NCBI GenBank assembly: GCA_030549335.1 | Contig: CM060188.1 | Span: 4,960,001 to 5,024,000, forward strand | Length of the DNA stretch: 64,000 nucleotides | Direction: 5' to 3' | Source: Pontederia crassipes | Lineage: Eukaryota > Streptophyta > Magnoliopsida > Commelinales > Pontederiaceae | Shown: piece after piece, positions 24,058-34,741 of the stretch | Numbering within the stretch: the first letter of the stretch is position 1 | How the letters are laid out: the number at the start of each line of letters is the position of its first letter | Translations under genes and position numbers: made by a program | Notes under the pieces: model-generated | The model's database searches: none | Told to the model about the DNA's origin: nothing | The model's input: only the letters and a program-made list of their open reading frames with translations

Positions 24058-24868
24058 GGTTATTAAAATTGGATCAGACCGATCGGTTCAATCATGAATC
24101 GACGGTTGGTTCGATTTGAATTAATTGCAAAAATAAAGTTAAACTAGACAAAAATCGGTTCAATCGGTAAAAACCGATTTAACTACTGAACCAAAAAAAT
24201 TCGATTAAGTGAAAAAAATAGAAAATAAAAGTTAAAATAGGAAATACAAAGGTGAAAAGGAAAGTAAAAAATGGGAAAGTATTTGAATTGAGAATTGGTA
24301 AAACTAAAAAAGAAAATAAATGTGAACAAATTAATTGGAGAGAGGAATTGATGGAAATAAAAAAGAAAATAGTAATAACTTTTAAAATAAAAATGAATAT
24401 TCTTTCCTTTTTATGATAGGAGAGAGGAAATACTCATAAAATTCATAACTTAAAGTATTCTATATGAATAAAATTCTTTTAATATCTGTGTATTATAAAA
24501 AAGGAAATTAATAGTGAGAGAGGAATTAATGGAAATAGAAAAGTAAAATTATTAAATTGAAAGTAAAGAAAAAATAAACATGAGAGTGATATATGTCAAA
24601 ATAAAAATAAAATTTAAAAATAAAATAAAATAATTAAATATCAATAATAATTCAAACTCTATTTTATGAATATTAAAATGTAATTAAAATTTATTTATTA
24701 TATTTTATTATGAATTATAAATTAGAATTTTATTTTTATGCATCATATAATATTGATTATGTATATATGCATAAGTTATTATTAATTTAATAAAATTTGA
24801 TTGAATTCAATCAAATTGATTCAACCACGACAATCGTCCAGTCTAATGAGTGGTCCGATTATTATAAC
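24058..24868. repeat. AT-rich TIR repeat R2, copy 1
   Basis: This region of about 810 bp has loosely inverted ends (GGTTATTAAAATTGGATC on the left; the right end read inward is GTTATAATAATCGGACC). It shares an internal stretch of more than 300 bp with 28970-29655 at roughly 85% identity by eye. There is no coding sequence. It is probably a non-autonomous DNA transposon. The flanks 23483-24057 and 24869-25700 are AT-rich with nothing recognised. Confidence 0.55.
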
Positions 24869-25800
24869 ACGACGACACAAACTTGAGTATTAATCCTTCT
24901 TCTAGGTACTTAACTTATTAATAATTGATTTGACCTTATAATCTATCAAACCAATATTTATTAATATTATATGATTTTAAAAAAAATAAAAATATCCTTT
25001 TATCTTCTAAATCTTTAATTTTTAATTGAATGCTACTATTTTATTATATGTTTAGAAAAAGTAAATTAATGTTGTCTTTTTTGTTTAATTCATATTTATA
25101 TTCTTTTAATAAATAAGATTTATTATATTTAATCTAATATATCATATAAAAAATATATTTAATTTGGAGGGCTAATAAATTAGGTCAGATTTTAAAAATT
25201 AATCAAACAAACTTCTTGACTTACATATTTTTATTTTGTAATAAGCTGGACCTATTTAGATGGAAGCTCAGTATTCAGTCCTAACTAGATACTCATATTT
25301 GTAACATATTTTTTTTCTAGTAATCGAAATATGTAAGATATACCATAATAAAGCAATAAAAAAACTAGTGATTTAGTTAGATTTATTCCAATAGCATAAA
25401 CAATTACATAATTCTCCATGAAGTCGCTTATTCATCCTATGTATTTGTTATTTGGGCAATTTATGAAATTATAAAAGCAAAAATATACAAATAATTATAT
25501 TTTTTTATTTTACTGTGAAAAAATATTTTTTAAATAGGACAAGTAGAATCGATTTATTCTTTCCTTTGCCAGCGCAACGCGGACCACTCACCCGGCGCCA
25601 GCTAACTAAAAGCCGGACCCACGCACCACCCCACCCAAAGCACAAAGCTGGCAAAAGCTACCAAAACCAACTCAAACGCACTTAATCCCAACGCTTTTTT
25701 TCTTCCCCCCTTTTTTTTCCTTACTCATCAATGCGGAGAAAAGGAAAAAAAACGAGACGCGGCTTTTGAATTAGTCCTCCTTCATCGTCTCCGGCGGGCC
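24869..25800. other. AT-rich spacer and promoter region of the Cys-rich gene
   Basis: No repeat or gene is recognised to about 25560. From 25570 the sequence turns C-rich and then to poly(T)/poly(A) tracts just before the start codon at 25801. No convincing TATA box was found. Confidence 0.4.
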
Positions 25801-26220
25801 ATGGAGACCGCCGTCAGGCTCGCCGGCCGACGACCTCTCCTCCCTGAGATCCTCCTCTGCTTCGCCCTTTCTCTCCTCCTCGTCCCTCTTTCTCGCGCAC
25901 AAGGCCTCGAATCGTCAGTCGCCGACGAGGACCCCTGCCCCGCGTTGTCCGACGGCGGCGTCTCGACCTCCTCCTCCTCCTCCTCCGGTGGAGGATGCCA
26001 CGTCAAGTGCTTCAGGCCTGACCCCGTCTGCGGCGTGATCGGCGTCACGTTCTGGTGCGGGTGCCCGGAGGCGGCCTGCGCCGGCGTCCGCGTCGCCAAG
26101 CGGGGCTTCTGCGAGGTGGGCAGCGGCGGGAGCGGCCTCGTCTCAGGTCAGGCTTTCCTGCTCGTCCACATAGTCTGGCTCATCGTCCTCGGGTTCGCCG
26201 TTCTGTGTGGCTTCCTGTGA
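25801..26220 (+). CDS. small Cys-rich secretory/membrane protein, function unknown
   Basis: This is a single exon of 139 residues. Residues 1-33 form a signal peptide (hydrophobic LLCFALSLLLVPL, cleavage near SRA-Q). A Ser/Gly-rich linker (about 52-65) leads to a Cys-rich block (Cys 66, 70, 77, 86, 88, 93, 104) with CFRPDPVCGVIGVTFWCGCP, then RVAKRGFCEVG, and a C-terminal hydrophobic helix (about 118-139). The PVCG.xGVT(F/Y) wording recalls Kazal-type domains, but the spacing differs and I do not claim inhibitor activity. The protein likely sits in or outside the plasma membrane with the Cys block exposed, or is GPI-anchored. I know plant proteins of this layout only as uncharacterised. The codon use is GC-rich unlike the flanking DNA, which supports a real gene. 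Confidence 0.8.
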   Translation: METAVRLAGRRPLLPEILLCFALSLLLVPLSRAQGLESSVADEDPCPALSDGGVSTSSSSSSGGGCHVKCFRPDPVCGVIGVTFWCGCPEAACAGVRVAKRGFCEVGSGGSGLVSGQAFLLVHIVWLIVLGFAVLCGFL

Positions 26221-27444
26221 TCCTGTCATGCCTCCTTCGATCGTTCTCTTTTTTTTCCTCTTTTTCTGCGCGTTGCATGTTTGTTTCATTGAGATGAGAC
26301 GCATCGGCTTCATTCTTTTATTGGATGTAATGTAATTTTTACACTAATCAAATTAGAAGTAATTGCTAAATTTCGTGTAGATCTTCCTTTTATGAATTTT
26401 GTTTATGATTGCTGTTGTGATGGGTTCACCCATTTGTTGAATCAGGATGAACTGTACATGAAGAAAAAAAAAACAATTCTATTACACAGGGGCAATTAAG
26501 TTTGCAAATTATTCAGATGCACTAGAACATAATGTATCGGGAAATTATGCTGAGTAATCAAGAAAGGAACCTCTTAATGGTTACAAATCTGAGTTATGTT
26601 GTTATATGATGACCAAATTCAGCAGATTTTTCTTCAGCAATCAAGGAATTCAGGTGATTTCCTGTTACCTTAGTGAAAAAGTTACGAATCTTCACTCCCT
26701 CAAAAGTGTTCCTTGTGGTTCATACTTTTTTCTCTCATTTTGTCTATCTGAAATCAGAAAAGTTATCCAACAACAACAAGAAAAAAAGGAATCAATTAGC
26801 AATTCTTTGACAGTACATAATGCACGGTTGTCAAGTACAACTATTTTTTCTGTTATTGGTACATTATTCTTAGAAAATTTCTAACACTTTTCATCTTATT
26901 TTGTTGTAAAGTTTCAGCATTTGCCATCTCCTGTTTTACTATTTCTTGGATTGTCGTACGTTATAATTTCCTACTGTGAGAGAAATGATTTAGCTAGCCC
27001 TGATCAAATCTGGGTTTGAGTTTGGGTCAAGGTGATTTAGCTAGATTTGAGCAAACTCAGGTTTAAGTCCGGGTCCACCTTGACCGGTACCCAATCCGAT
27101 TTTTGTTGGGTTACCAAAATATTATATCAGTATATCATATAATAAGATAATAAAAAATTTTAGAACTTCAAAATGATCAAATAATTAGTATCATATAAAT
27201 ATTATTAATATTTTTTATTATTATAATTGGGCAGATTTTCATATGTTGGATCCCATCTTGACTCGAAACTCGCCGAGTTTTCCACTTGTTTCATCCGGGT
27301 CTAGACCCGATTTATAATTGGACGAGAATATTTTTTAGACAACCAAGTTGGTGCAATCCAGGTTGCCCGGTCCGTGCTCACCCTTGTTTTTGGAGTAAGT
27401 GTCTTTTAGGTGTGTGGTGATATGGGGAATGCTTTCCATATATT
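26221..27444. other. 3' region and hAT-MITE-like segment
   Basis: 26995-27390 begins with repeated 'tgggtttgagtttgggtc' wording and ends with a segment that reads, on the other strand, CAAGGGTGAGCACGGACCGG. This is the typical edge of plant hAT-type miniature elements. The two ends are only weakly inverted, so the call is tentative. The rest is AT-rich 3' sequence. Confidence 0.35.
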
Positions 27445-27876
27445 ATAAAGATTGTGTGGGAAAAAAAGTAACTCATATATATGGGCTAATGTTAGATCGT
27501 GATCTGGCAGTTCACAAATAAACACTTATATGTATATGAATTTAATGAGGGTCCTCCCCCTACTCCCCCTTATAGGGGGAGGAACCCCCTCCCCCATCCT
27601 GAGCGCAGTTCTCGTGATAAAAAGCGGTTCGAACCGGTCGAAGTTGAACTACTCCCCCTCTCCCTCTCTCGCTCTCCCTCTCTCACTCGGCGTCTCCCCT
27701 CTCCCTCTCTCGCCCAGCGTCTCCCTCTCTCGCCCGACATCTCCCTCTCCCTCTCTTGTTCGGCGTCTCCCTCTCTCGCCCGACATATCTTGATGACACT
27801 TATTTGTGAATCATCAAATTACGATCCAACAATGATCCATATATATAAGTTATTTTTTGCTCCACACAATCTTTAT
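27445..27876. mobile_element. small element with about 90 bp terminal inverted repeats
   Basis: The left end (27445-27540) and right end (27785-27876) are inverted repeats: ATAAAGATTGTGTGG on the left matches the reverse complement on the right. Similarity continues through the 'atatatatgg' block and TTCACAAATAA. The middle is a low-complexity C/T-rich stretch of repeated 'ctccctctctcgccc' plus a short G-run palindrome (cccccttatagggggagg). There is no transposase. The long TIRs suggest a Mutator-like miniature element. No target duplication was resolved. Confidence 0.6.
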
Positions 27877-28969
27877 CCCCATTTGTTATGTAAAAATGAA
27901 ATGCAAACTCTGCTCAGTAAACAAATTATGTAAAACTTAATTTGACTTGCATCAAATTACCTGTTGATGATACACGATCTTTTTTCTACTCTCTCTCTCT
28001 CTATATATATATTACTACTGCTTGGCATCTTCTTATATTGTCACTGTATCTTCATCTTTTATTATTTAATTTGGCATCTGAGCTCCAAATTAAATGAAAG
28101 TAAATTTGATCTTTTAATCACCACAATTTGTCAAATAACAAATTATGCGAGATGTCTCATCCCGCTAAATTGATTGTCGCGTAATTTATTTGTATGTTCT
28201 TCGTGTGTTATAAAAGATCATCCTAATTTTTTTCGGGAAATACTTTTTCAGATTGATAACCTAGTTTAAAGTATTTTTTAAAATAAATATAAACAACTAT
28301 ATTACGTAGATATTTAAAAAAAATTAACTCCAAGTTTAACCATTTAATATAAATAAATCAAAGTAACGTATTATCACATTATAATTCAAAATATTCTAAT
28401 TAATTTTGCACAAATTTTATTGAAATAAATTAATAACTTAATAATATTCAAGTCCAATTGCATTATAATAATTCAATATATGAGTAAAAGAAAACATAAA
28501 ACAATAAGATATTATTTAAAATTGAAGTAATTTTTATTATATTAATTTTAAAAATGTGTTTGATTCGGGTAGAACCACGTGATTTTATTTATTCTGAAAA
28601 ATCAAATCGAATTTTTAGTTGGAATCCATATTTTCAATATTTTTCATATCACTTTTTTATTTGATTAGGCTTTCTGGATTTTTATTACACCCTTATCTGC
28701 GAACATTCTTATTTATATAGAAAAGAAATCACTAAATACCTTTTTTTTTTGCAGAGTGTAGAAAACACATAGCCCATCTATATTTTCTCAAATGATTTTT
28801 TATTTCAGCTAAAACAATACTCTTTTATTATCTTTTTTCTAACAAATTCAGGAGAAGTAGGAGGGACATCCATATGTTTATTTTTAGTATTTTAAGGAGC
28901 ATTTAACTGTTCATATATGTGAAAAATAAAAAAGAGTTTACCATTTCATATGAAAATTAAGATTACTAA
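27877..28969. other. AT-rich spacer
   Basis: This stretch has low-complexity A/T sequence with a short (CT)n(AT)n run near 27990-28010. I see no gene or classified repeat. Confidence 0.4.
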
Positions 28970-29655
28970 AATTGGATTGGACCGGCCGGTCCAATTAGTT
29001 TAATTATGAACAGGTAGCTCATCCGATCTGGATTGATTACAAAATGGGAAATGAAGATGAATCGGATAAAATTTGCTTCAATCAGTGAAAATCGATTTAA
29101 CCACTAAATCAAAAAAAAAATGGGAAAGTATTTGAATTGAGGATTGATAAAAACTAAAAAGAAAATAAATGTGAAAAGTTAATTGGAGAAAGGAATTCAT
29201 AGAAATAAAAAAGGAAATAATAATATTTTTTCGAATGAAAATTAATATTCTTTCCTTTTTATGACTAAGATAGAGGCAATAGTCATAAAATAATAACTTA
29301 AAATATTTTATATGAATATAATTTTTAAATATCTGTGTATTATAAAAAGGAAATTAATATGGAAATTAATAGGGAGAGAGGAATGAATGGAAATAGAAAA
29401 ATAAAATTATTAAAATGAAAGTAGAAAAAAAATAAGGATTATTTTCATAAATCTCCCATAAACTATTATGATTTTTCACATCTAACTATAAATTACGAAC
29501 TTATTCTTTTGGATGATTATAAATTAGAACTATCTTTTATGCATTATATAATATTAATTTAATAAAATTCGATTGAACCAGTTAGAAGTGGTTCAAACCG
29601 GTCCACCATGACCCATTTGATCATCCAGTTTGGTTGACAGTCCGATTATAATAAC
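28970..29655. repeat. AT-rich TIR repeat R2, copy 2
   Basis: This region has the same orientation and motif order as 24058-24868, including 'aatgggaaagtatttgaat', 'attctttcctttttatga' and 'atctgtgtattataaaa'. Its right end is close to that of copy 1 ('ccgattataataac'). The middle is shortened. It is noncoding. Confidence 0.55.
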
Positions 29656-30226
29656 ATTGACGAAAATATTGAAAAATTATTTTTACGAGCATTTAATGAT
29701 TATACATTAATTGTTTATTTTTTTTCCAATTTTACTCTTATTCAAATGCACTATTGCTTTCTCACCTTATGTTATTCTTTTTCATTTTTATTTTTTTCAT
29801 CATTTAACTATATTTATTTTTATATTCATGTTTAATTAATTACAAATTATTTATTTGTTAACAATGAGCAAAAATAAGTTAATAATTAATATTTTCATAT
29901 GATGTAAGCACTATATAAAACTTATTGTCAATATAAATTTTTATATATTTCATAAAAAATGTAAGTTTAATTTATTTAATTGAGATATAAATAATTTATT
30001 TATTATTTTATCATAAAATTTTGTATAATTTTTTAATTAAATATTCTGTCATATGTTTAATTATGTTATTTTATATTTATCAATTAATTTAATGCTAAAT
30101 TTATCGGACACTAACTTGTTAATATTCGAAATGAACCTAACCGCTATCATGATTCTTATACATTAGTTAAATCACTTTTCCTTATCAAACTCTATGAACT
30201 TTTCAAATCACTAAACTTGTGGACAG

Positions 30227-30263
<37 letters not shown>

Positions 30264-31633
30264 TACACGAGGAATGGCTTTAACCGCACATGTCTGTTTC
30301 AAGTATTATAGGAATACAAATCATGATTGAAATGAGATTACTGTTCTTAAATATTTATTCTTATTGTGTTCGGTTAGAAAAAAAAGAAATGATGTGAAGT
30401 AGAAAGAAAGAGAGGCAAAAAAAAAAAAAAAAGGAAAAGAGGTTACTAGTTTCTCTTGTCAAATGGAATACTAAAATTGGGTTTCCAAAAGTTTACTGAA
30501 TTTATTATTATGTATTGATTTCTGGGTCAAATTTTTTTTTTTGGGGTTTGGTTTTAAACGGATGAATAAGACTCTATTATCCATTTATTCCTATGTGAGA
30601 ACCATTTTTAACCAAGTCGTCGTTCTTCGCCCCACGAGAATTAATTATTTTAGTATTAAAAAATTCTGGCAAGGAAAAGTATATAAGATCTTAGTCAAAT
30701 GGCTTGATTACGTCGTACTTATTGACATATTAAAATCTATCGATCTCGCGACCCCTCCAAACCCTCGGCATGACCCCACATGCCGACGTGGTCCAATCCA
30801 CACCTCCCATATTCTTTTTTAAACATAATGGTGAGAAAAGGTAAACATAATGACGAGAAGAAAAAATATATTTGTACACTTTGAATCCGGATCAAAATTT
30901 AGTAACTTAAATTTTTGATTGGGTTTAGCATTATTCATATTTTCACTTATCACCGTTAAACTTAGTCTGCCAATAAAAATTAATAAATAAGTGCATAAAT
31001 AGAATTTATAATTAGAACTAAAAAAATTAAAATAACATGTGAAACTGTGGGCTGGTATTTTTATTTTTATTTTTCAAGCTTGGTGCATACAAAAATAACA
31101 AATTGCACTACTATAATATTATTGTTATTATTATTTGTTTAAAGATAGGCTGAAATATTTGGGCTCAATACAGAGGGCGACACTTATCAGAGGAAGACAG
31201 GAGCAGCCACATCGCTGCAAACGATCCTTTGTCCAATCCCATCTCATCCCACCCACCCACCCCAAGGTTTTTGGCACAACCAGCAGCAAACATCTGAGGT
31301 TACACTGCGAATCATCTGAGTCACTTCTTCCTCCAGATATTTGATTCGAAATCTGTGTTTTTTTTTTCTCCATTGTTTTGTTTTCTGCGTTTTAAGATTC
31401 ATTCATTCTTCTTCGTGATTTGGTTTTTAAGTCTGGAAGCTGTAAGGAAACATGCTTCGTAGACATCGTTCATGCCGCGTGGATCAGCCATGCCATGGAT
31501 TGAGTAGAATCTTTGCGTAGATTCCAGTCTGTGTATCGAAATGCGAGGGAGAAATAGTTGAAGGTGTATGGACGGTGCACCGCGAACTGAACGGCCTTCT
31601 AAATTTTCTTGTGCAGATATATAACATTGGGAA
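29656..31633. other. AT-rich spacer, then CAD-like gene upstream region
   Basis: An (AT)n microsatellite lies at 30229-30261. From about 31140 the base composition becomes balanced, consistent with promoter and leader sequence of the gene at 31634. A possible splice acceptor (TTGTGCAG, about 31615) just before the start codon may end a leader intron. Confidence 0.4.
30229..30261. repeat. (AT)n microsatellite
   Basis: This is an uninterrupted AT dinucleotide run of about 33 bp in AT-rich spacer. It is likely polymorphic in length. Confidence 0.95.
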
Positions 31634-34600
31634 ATGGACAGCGAAACCGGAAATTGTCTTGCATGGGCGGCCAGAGATCCCTCCGGAGTTCTGTCGCCCT
31701 ACAGATTTGATCGCAGGTTGGCTTAAGAACATGAACATGTCTTTGGTTTATTTGCTATCTATTAGGATGCAAAGATGTAGTATTTATTTCATATCCTGGA
31801 AAATTGTTCATTTTTGGTTCGACAAATTTCAGTGGTTAGGAGAAATCCGAATATAATATCAAAAAGATCTTTTTTCTTTAGGCTAGAAAAAAAAGAGAAA
31901 TTTGTTCATTTCGTTCGAGCGACCAGAAGAAATCCGAATATAACATAAAAAGTTCAGATTTCTATTAGGCCAGAAAAAAAGGAAATTTGTTCGTTTGGTT
32001 CGACTAGTTACAGAGACCAGGAGAAATCCGAATATAACTTTAAAAAGGTCAAATTTTTATTAGGCCAGAAAAAAAGAAGGCATTGCAACTTCTGCTTGTA
32101 CTCCAATTATATCTTTCGATCAACATGATGCTGCTTTCTCATTGTTACTCAATGCAGAGGCCACTGTTCCAGTAGTTCTGGTGATTATCTGTGATAAGTC
32201 TTTGTTCTGAAATTTCTGCAGAGTTCTTGCTGATGACGACGTTTCGATAAAAATAATGTACTGTGGAGTTTGCTATGCTGATGTTGTTTGGACAAGAAAC
32301 CATTTCGGCGATTCCAAATATCCGGTGGTGCCTGGGTATGTTTTTGCTAGCCTTAGAGTTACTGTGTTGGTGTAGTGACAAATTACTTCAAGGAGAGATG
32401 TTCTGAATCTTTTTGTCTCTTCTTTTTTACTCTATTGTTCTTTTTATTTTCTTTTATATAGTAATCTTGCGATCCTTCTCCCATTTAGATAAATCATAAA
32501 TATTGTTCTTGACATTGAACAAGAAAAAAATGGATAGTAATCCTTTTTATTTTCTTTTATATAGTAATCCTTCTCCCATTTATATAGGCGTCGTATGATC
32601 CATGTAGCCGACCCCACCTAGTGGGATAAGGCTTTGTTGTTGTTGTTATTGTTGTTGTATTGAACAAGAAAAAAAAGGAACAATAGTTGTTATAGAAAAA
32701 AATGACAAAATAGTTGCAATTTATCATTCTGACAATGAGCAAGAACAATCCAAATTTTCCTTTGAAATATTTTGGGTAGTGACTATGTTCAAAATCAGGG
32801 AAAATCTTCATATATCTAGAAAATAGATACAACAGGTTCAACAGTTCATTCAGCTTATTCTTTCTACTCTTATAAATCCTTGCACGTGCTAGATCCCATC
32901 ACAATATGAACAATTTCGTATTTCAGACATGAGATTGCTGGAGTTGTCACAGCGACTGGTTCAAAGGTTACCAGCGTCAAGGTTGGCGATCCTGTCGGTG
33001 TTGGGACATATGTTAACTCATGTCGAGAATGCGAGCATTGTAATGATTACCAAGAAGTCTTCTGTTCAATGGGTGGAACTTTCACCTTCAATTCACTTGA
33101 TTCAGATGGCACAGTCACAAAAGGTGGATATTCTAGCTACATCGTGGTTCACCAGAGGCAAGTTGCCTTCTTCGAGCTTAAATTTCTGATGAAGCAAACA
33201 TAACATTTACTGAATATTATGGAATCATAACAAACATAGCTACACTTAAACAAGGCTGTTTATATATTTTATCCTCTAGAGATCAATATCATTCTCACAT
33301 AAAAGAATCTCCATATTCTGAAGTATGCACAAAAGGAAAGAGAACTTAAAATTTTTTTCACTTGCCTCATGACTTTAGGATGTCTACTCCCTATTTATGA
33401 GATGAGGTAAATACCAAACTGAAATAAGTGTTTTCCAAGTCTTATATTTACTGTAGATTTCAGTAACTGAAAATATGAGGATCTTTTCATGGATGAAAGG
33501 AACCTTTTGTAAGTTAACCGTTTATACTGAGCAAACCGTGGATGTATATTACTCCATGAATGCCAATGATTAAAGTTCAGGATTATTTTTTCTTCGGAAC
33601 ACTGTGCTTCTGTGTATACTATTGACACCGAGCTAGAGGTTTGCATTAATATGGATCTACCCAGAATTATTGTTTGAATTTCCCTTTGAAGTACATGTGT
33701 TTCAGCAAAAGCTTAAATTTGCATGATGAAGAAACTCCTTAATTGTATTATGCATGTGATGTCAAACTTGCTGATTGTTCATGCCACAGGTACTGTTTCA
33801 AGATTCCTGATGGCTACCCTCTGGATAAAGCTGCACCGTTGCTGTGTGCGGGCATCACGGTGTACAGTCCCATGATGCGTCACAAGATGAACCAGCCTGG
33901 TAAGTCCCTTGGTGTCATTGGTCTCGGCGGCCTCGGACATATGGCCGTGAAATTTGGGAAAGCTTTCGGCCTCAAGGTGACGGTTCTTAGTACGAGCGAA
34001 TCCAAGAGGGAGGAAGCCGTGACTCTCCTTGGAGCTGACAAGTTCGTGGTAACTTCAGACCAGCAACAGATGCAGGTGAGCAACTCATTTCTGTAGTTGT
34101 TAATGAGTTCATTTGAGATTCTCCGAGGTATGCTAAGTCATCAGCTTAAGGAGGTTTACTATCCAGAAACTAATGCTTGCTCAGGCCAAGCATAAAAATT
34201 GCTTTGTGCATTTCATCATTGCTATTACTATGCGTGCAGTCGTTGGCGAAATCTTTGGACTACATCATTGACACAGCATCTGGAGATCACCCTTTTGATC
34301 CATACCTGTCCCTACTGAAGGTTTGTGGGGTGTTCGTCCTCGTAGGCTTCCCAAGTGAAGTCCGACTGCATCCTGCGTCCCTTAACTTGGGTACGTGTTT
34401 TGATATTAAAAAAAAAAAATTAGCATCATTTCTGCTGCTGAAATGTGAGATCTTATCATATGTGTTACCTCCATCTCTCACGGTCTTCACCCCCAAAAAA
34501 AAAAACATATCTAATCTTATCTGATCTTATCTTAATGGATTCAGGTGCGAGAAGCATATCTGGGAGCGTGACCGGGGGGACGAAGGAGACCCGGGAGATG

Positions 34601-34741
34601 ATAGAGTTCTGTGCGGCAAAGGAGGTTTACCCAGACATCGAGGTGATCAAGATTCAGTACATAAACGAGGCTCTGGAGAGGATGGTCAAAAGGGATGTCA
34701 AGTACCGCTTTGTCATCGACATCGCTGGCTCTCTCAGTTAG
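31634..34741 (+). CDS. cinnamyl alcohol dehydrogenase-like (CAD1-type) NADP oxidoreductase
   Basis: Six exons (31634-31716, 32222-32335, 32927-33157, 33790-34075, 34240-34390, 34545-34741) join in one frame to 353 residues, matching the 355-residue Arabidopsis CAD1 type. It is a zinc medium-chain dehydrogenase. Catalytic zinc residues are C45 (CGVCYADV), H67-E68 (GHEIAG) and C162 (LLCAGITVY). Structural zinc cysteines are 98, 101, 104 and 112. The nucleotide motif is GLGGLG (187-192) with STS (210-212) for NADPH preference. Family members reduce cinnamaldehydes or related aldehydes; the CAD1 branch is not the main lignin enzyme and its substrate is unsettled. Intron 3 uses a GC donor (AG|GCAAGT at 33158). 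All expected residues are present, so it looks functional. Cytosolic. Confidence 0.92.
31802..32080. repeat. three-copy imperfect tandem repeat in CAD-like intron 1
   Basis: A unit of roughly 85-95 bp occurs three times, each with 'gaaatccgaatataa' (about 31840, 31927, 32021), a poly(A)-rich run with 'ggccagaaaaaaa', and 'aaatttgttc(a/g)tt'. It lies wholly within the first intron. No function is evident. Confidence 0.75.
32531..32658 (+). mobile_element. short RTE-LINE-tail insertion with 17 bp TSD (in CAD-like intron 2)
   Basis: It is flanked by an exact 17 bp direct repeat ATTGAACAAGAAAAAAA (32514-32530 and 32659-32675). Its 3' half is the RTE tail: GATCCATGTAGCCGACCCCA, 'cctagtgggataaggc', then (TTG)n. 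Its 5' half (about 32533-32585) is not LINE sequence but resembles intronic DNA about 90 bp upstream (32441-32495). Confidence 0.85.

Noticed and set aside
25865..26110. Kazal-type protease inhibitor domain
   Set aside because: Only the PVCG..GVT wording fits; cysteine spacing and count differ from Kazal domains.
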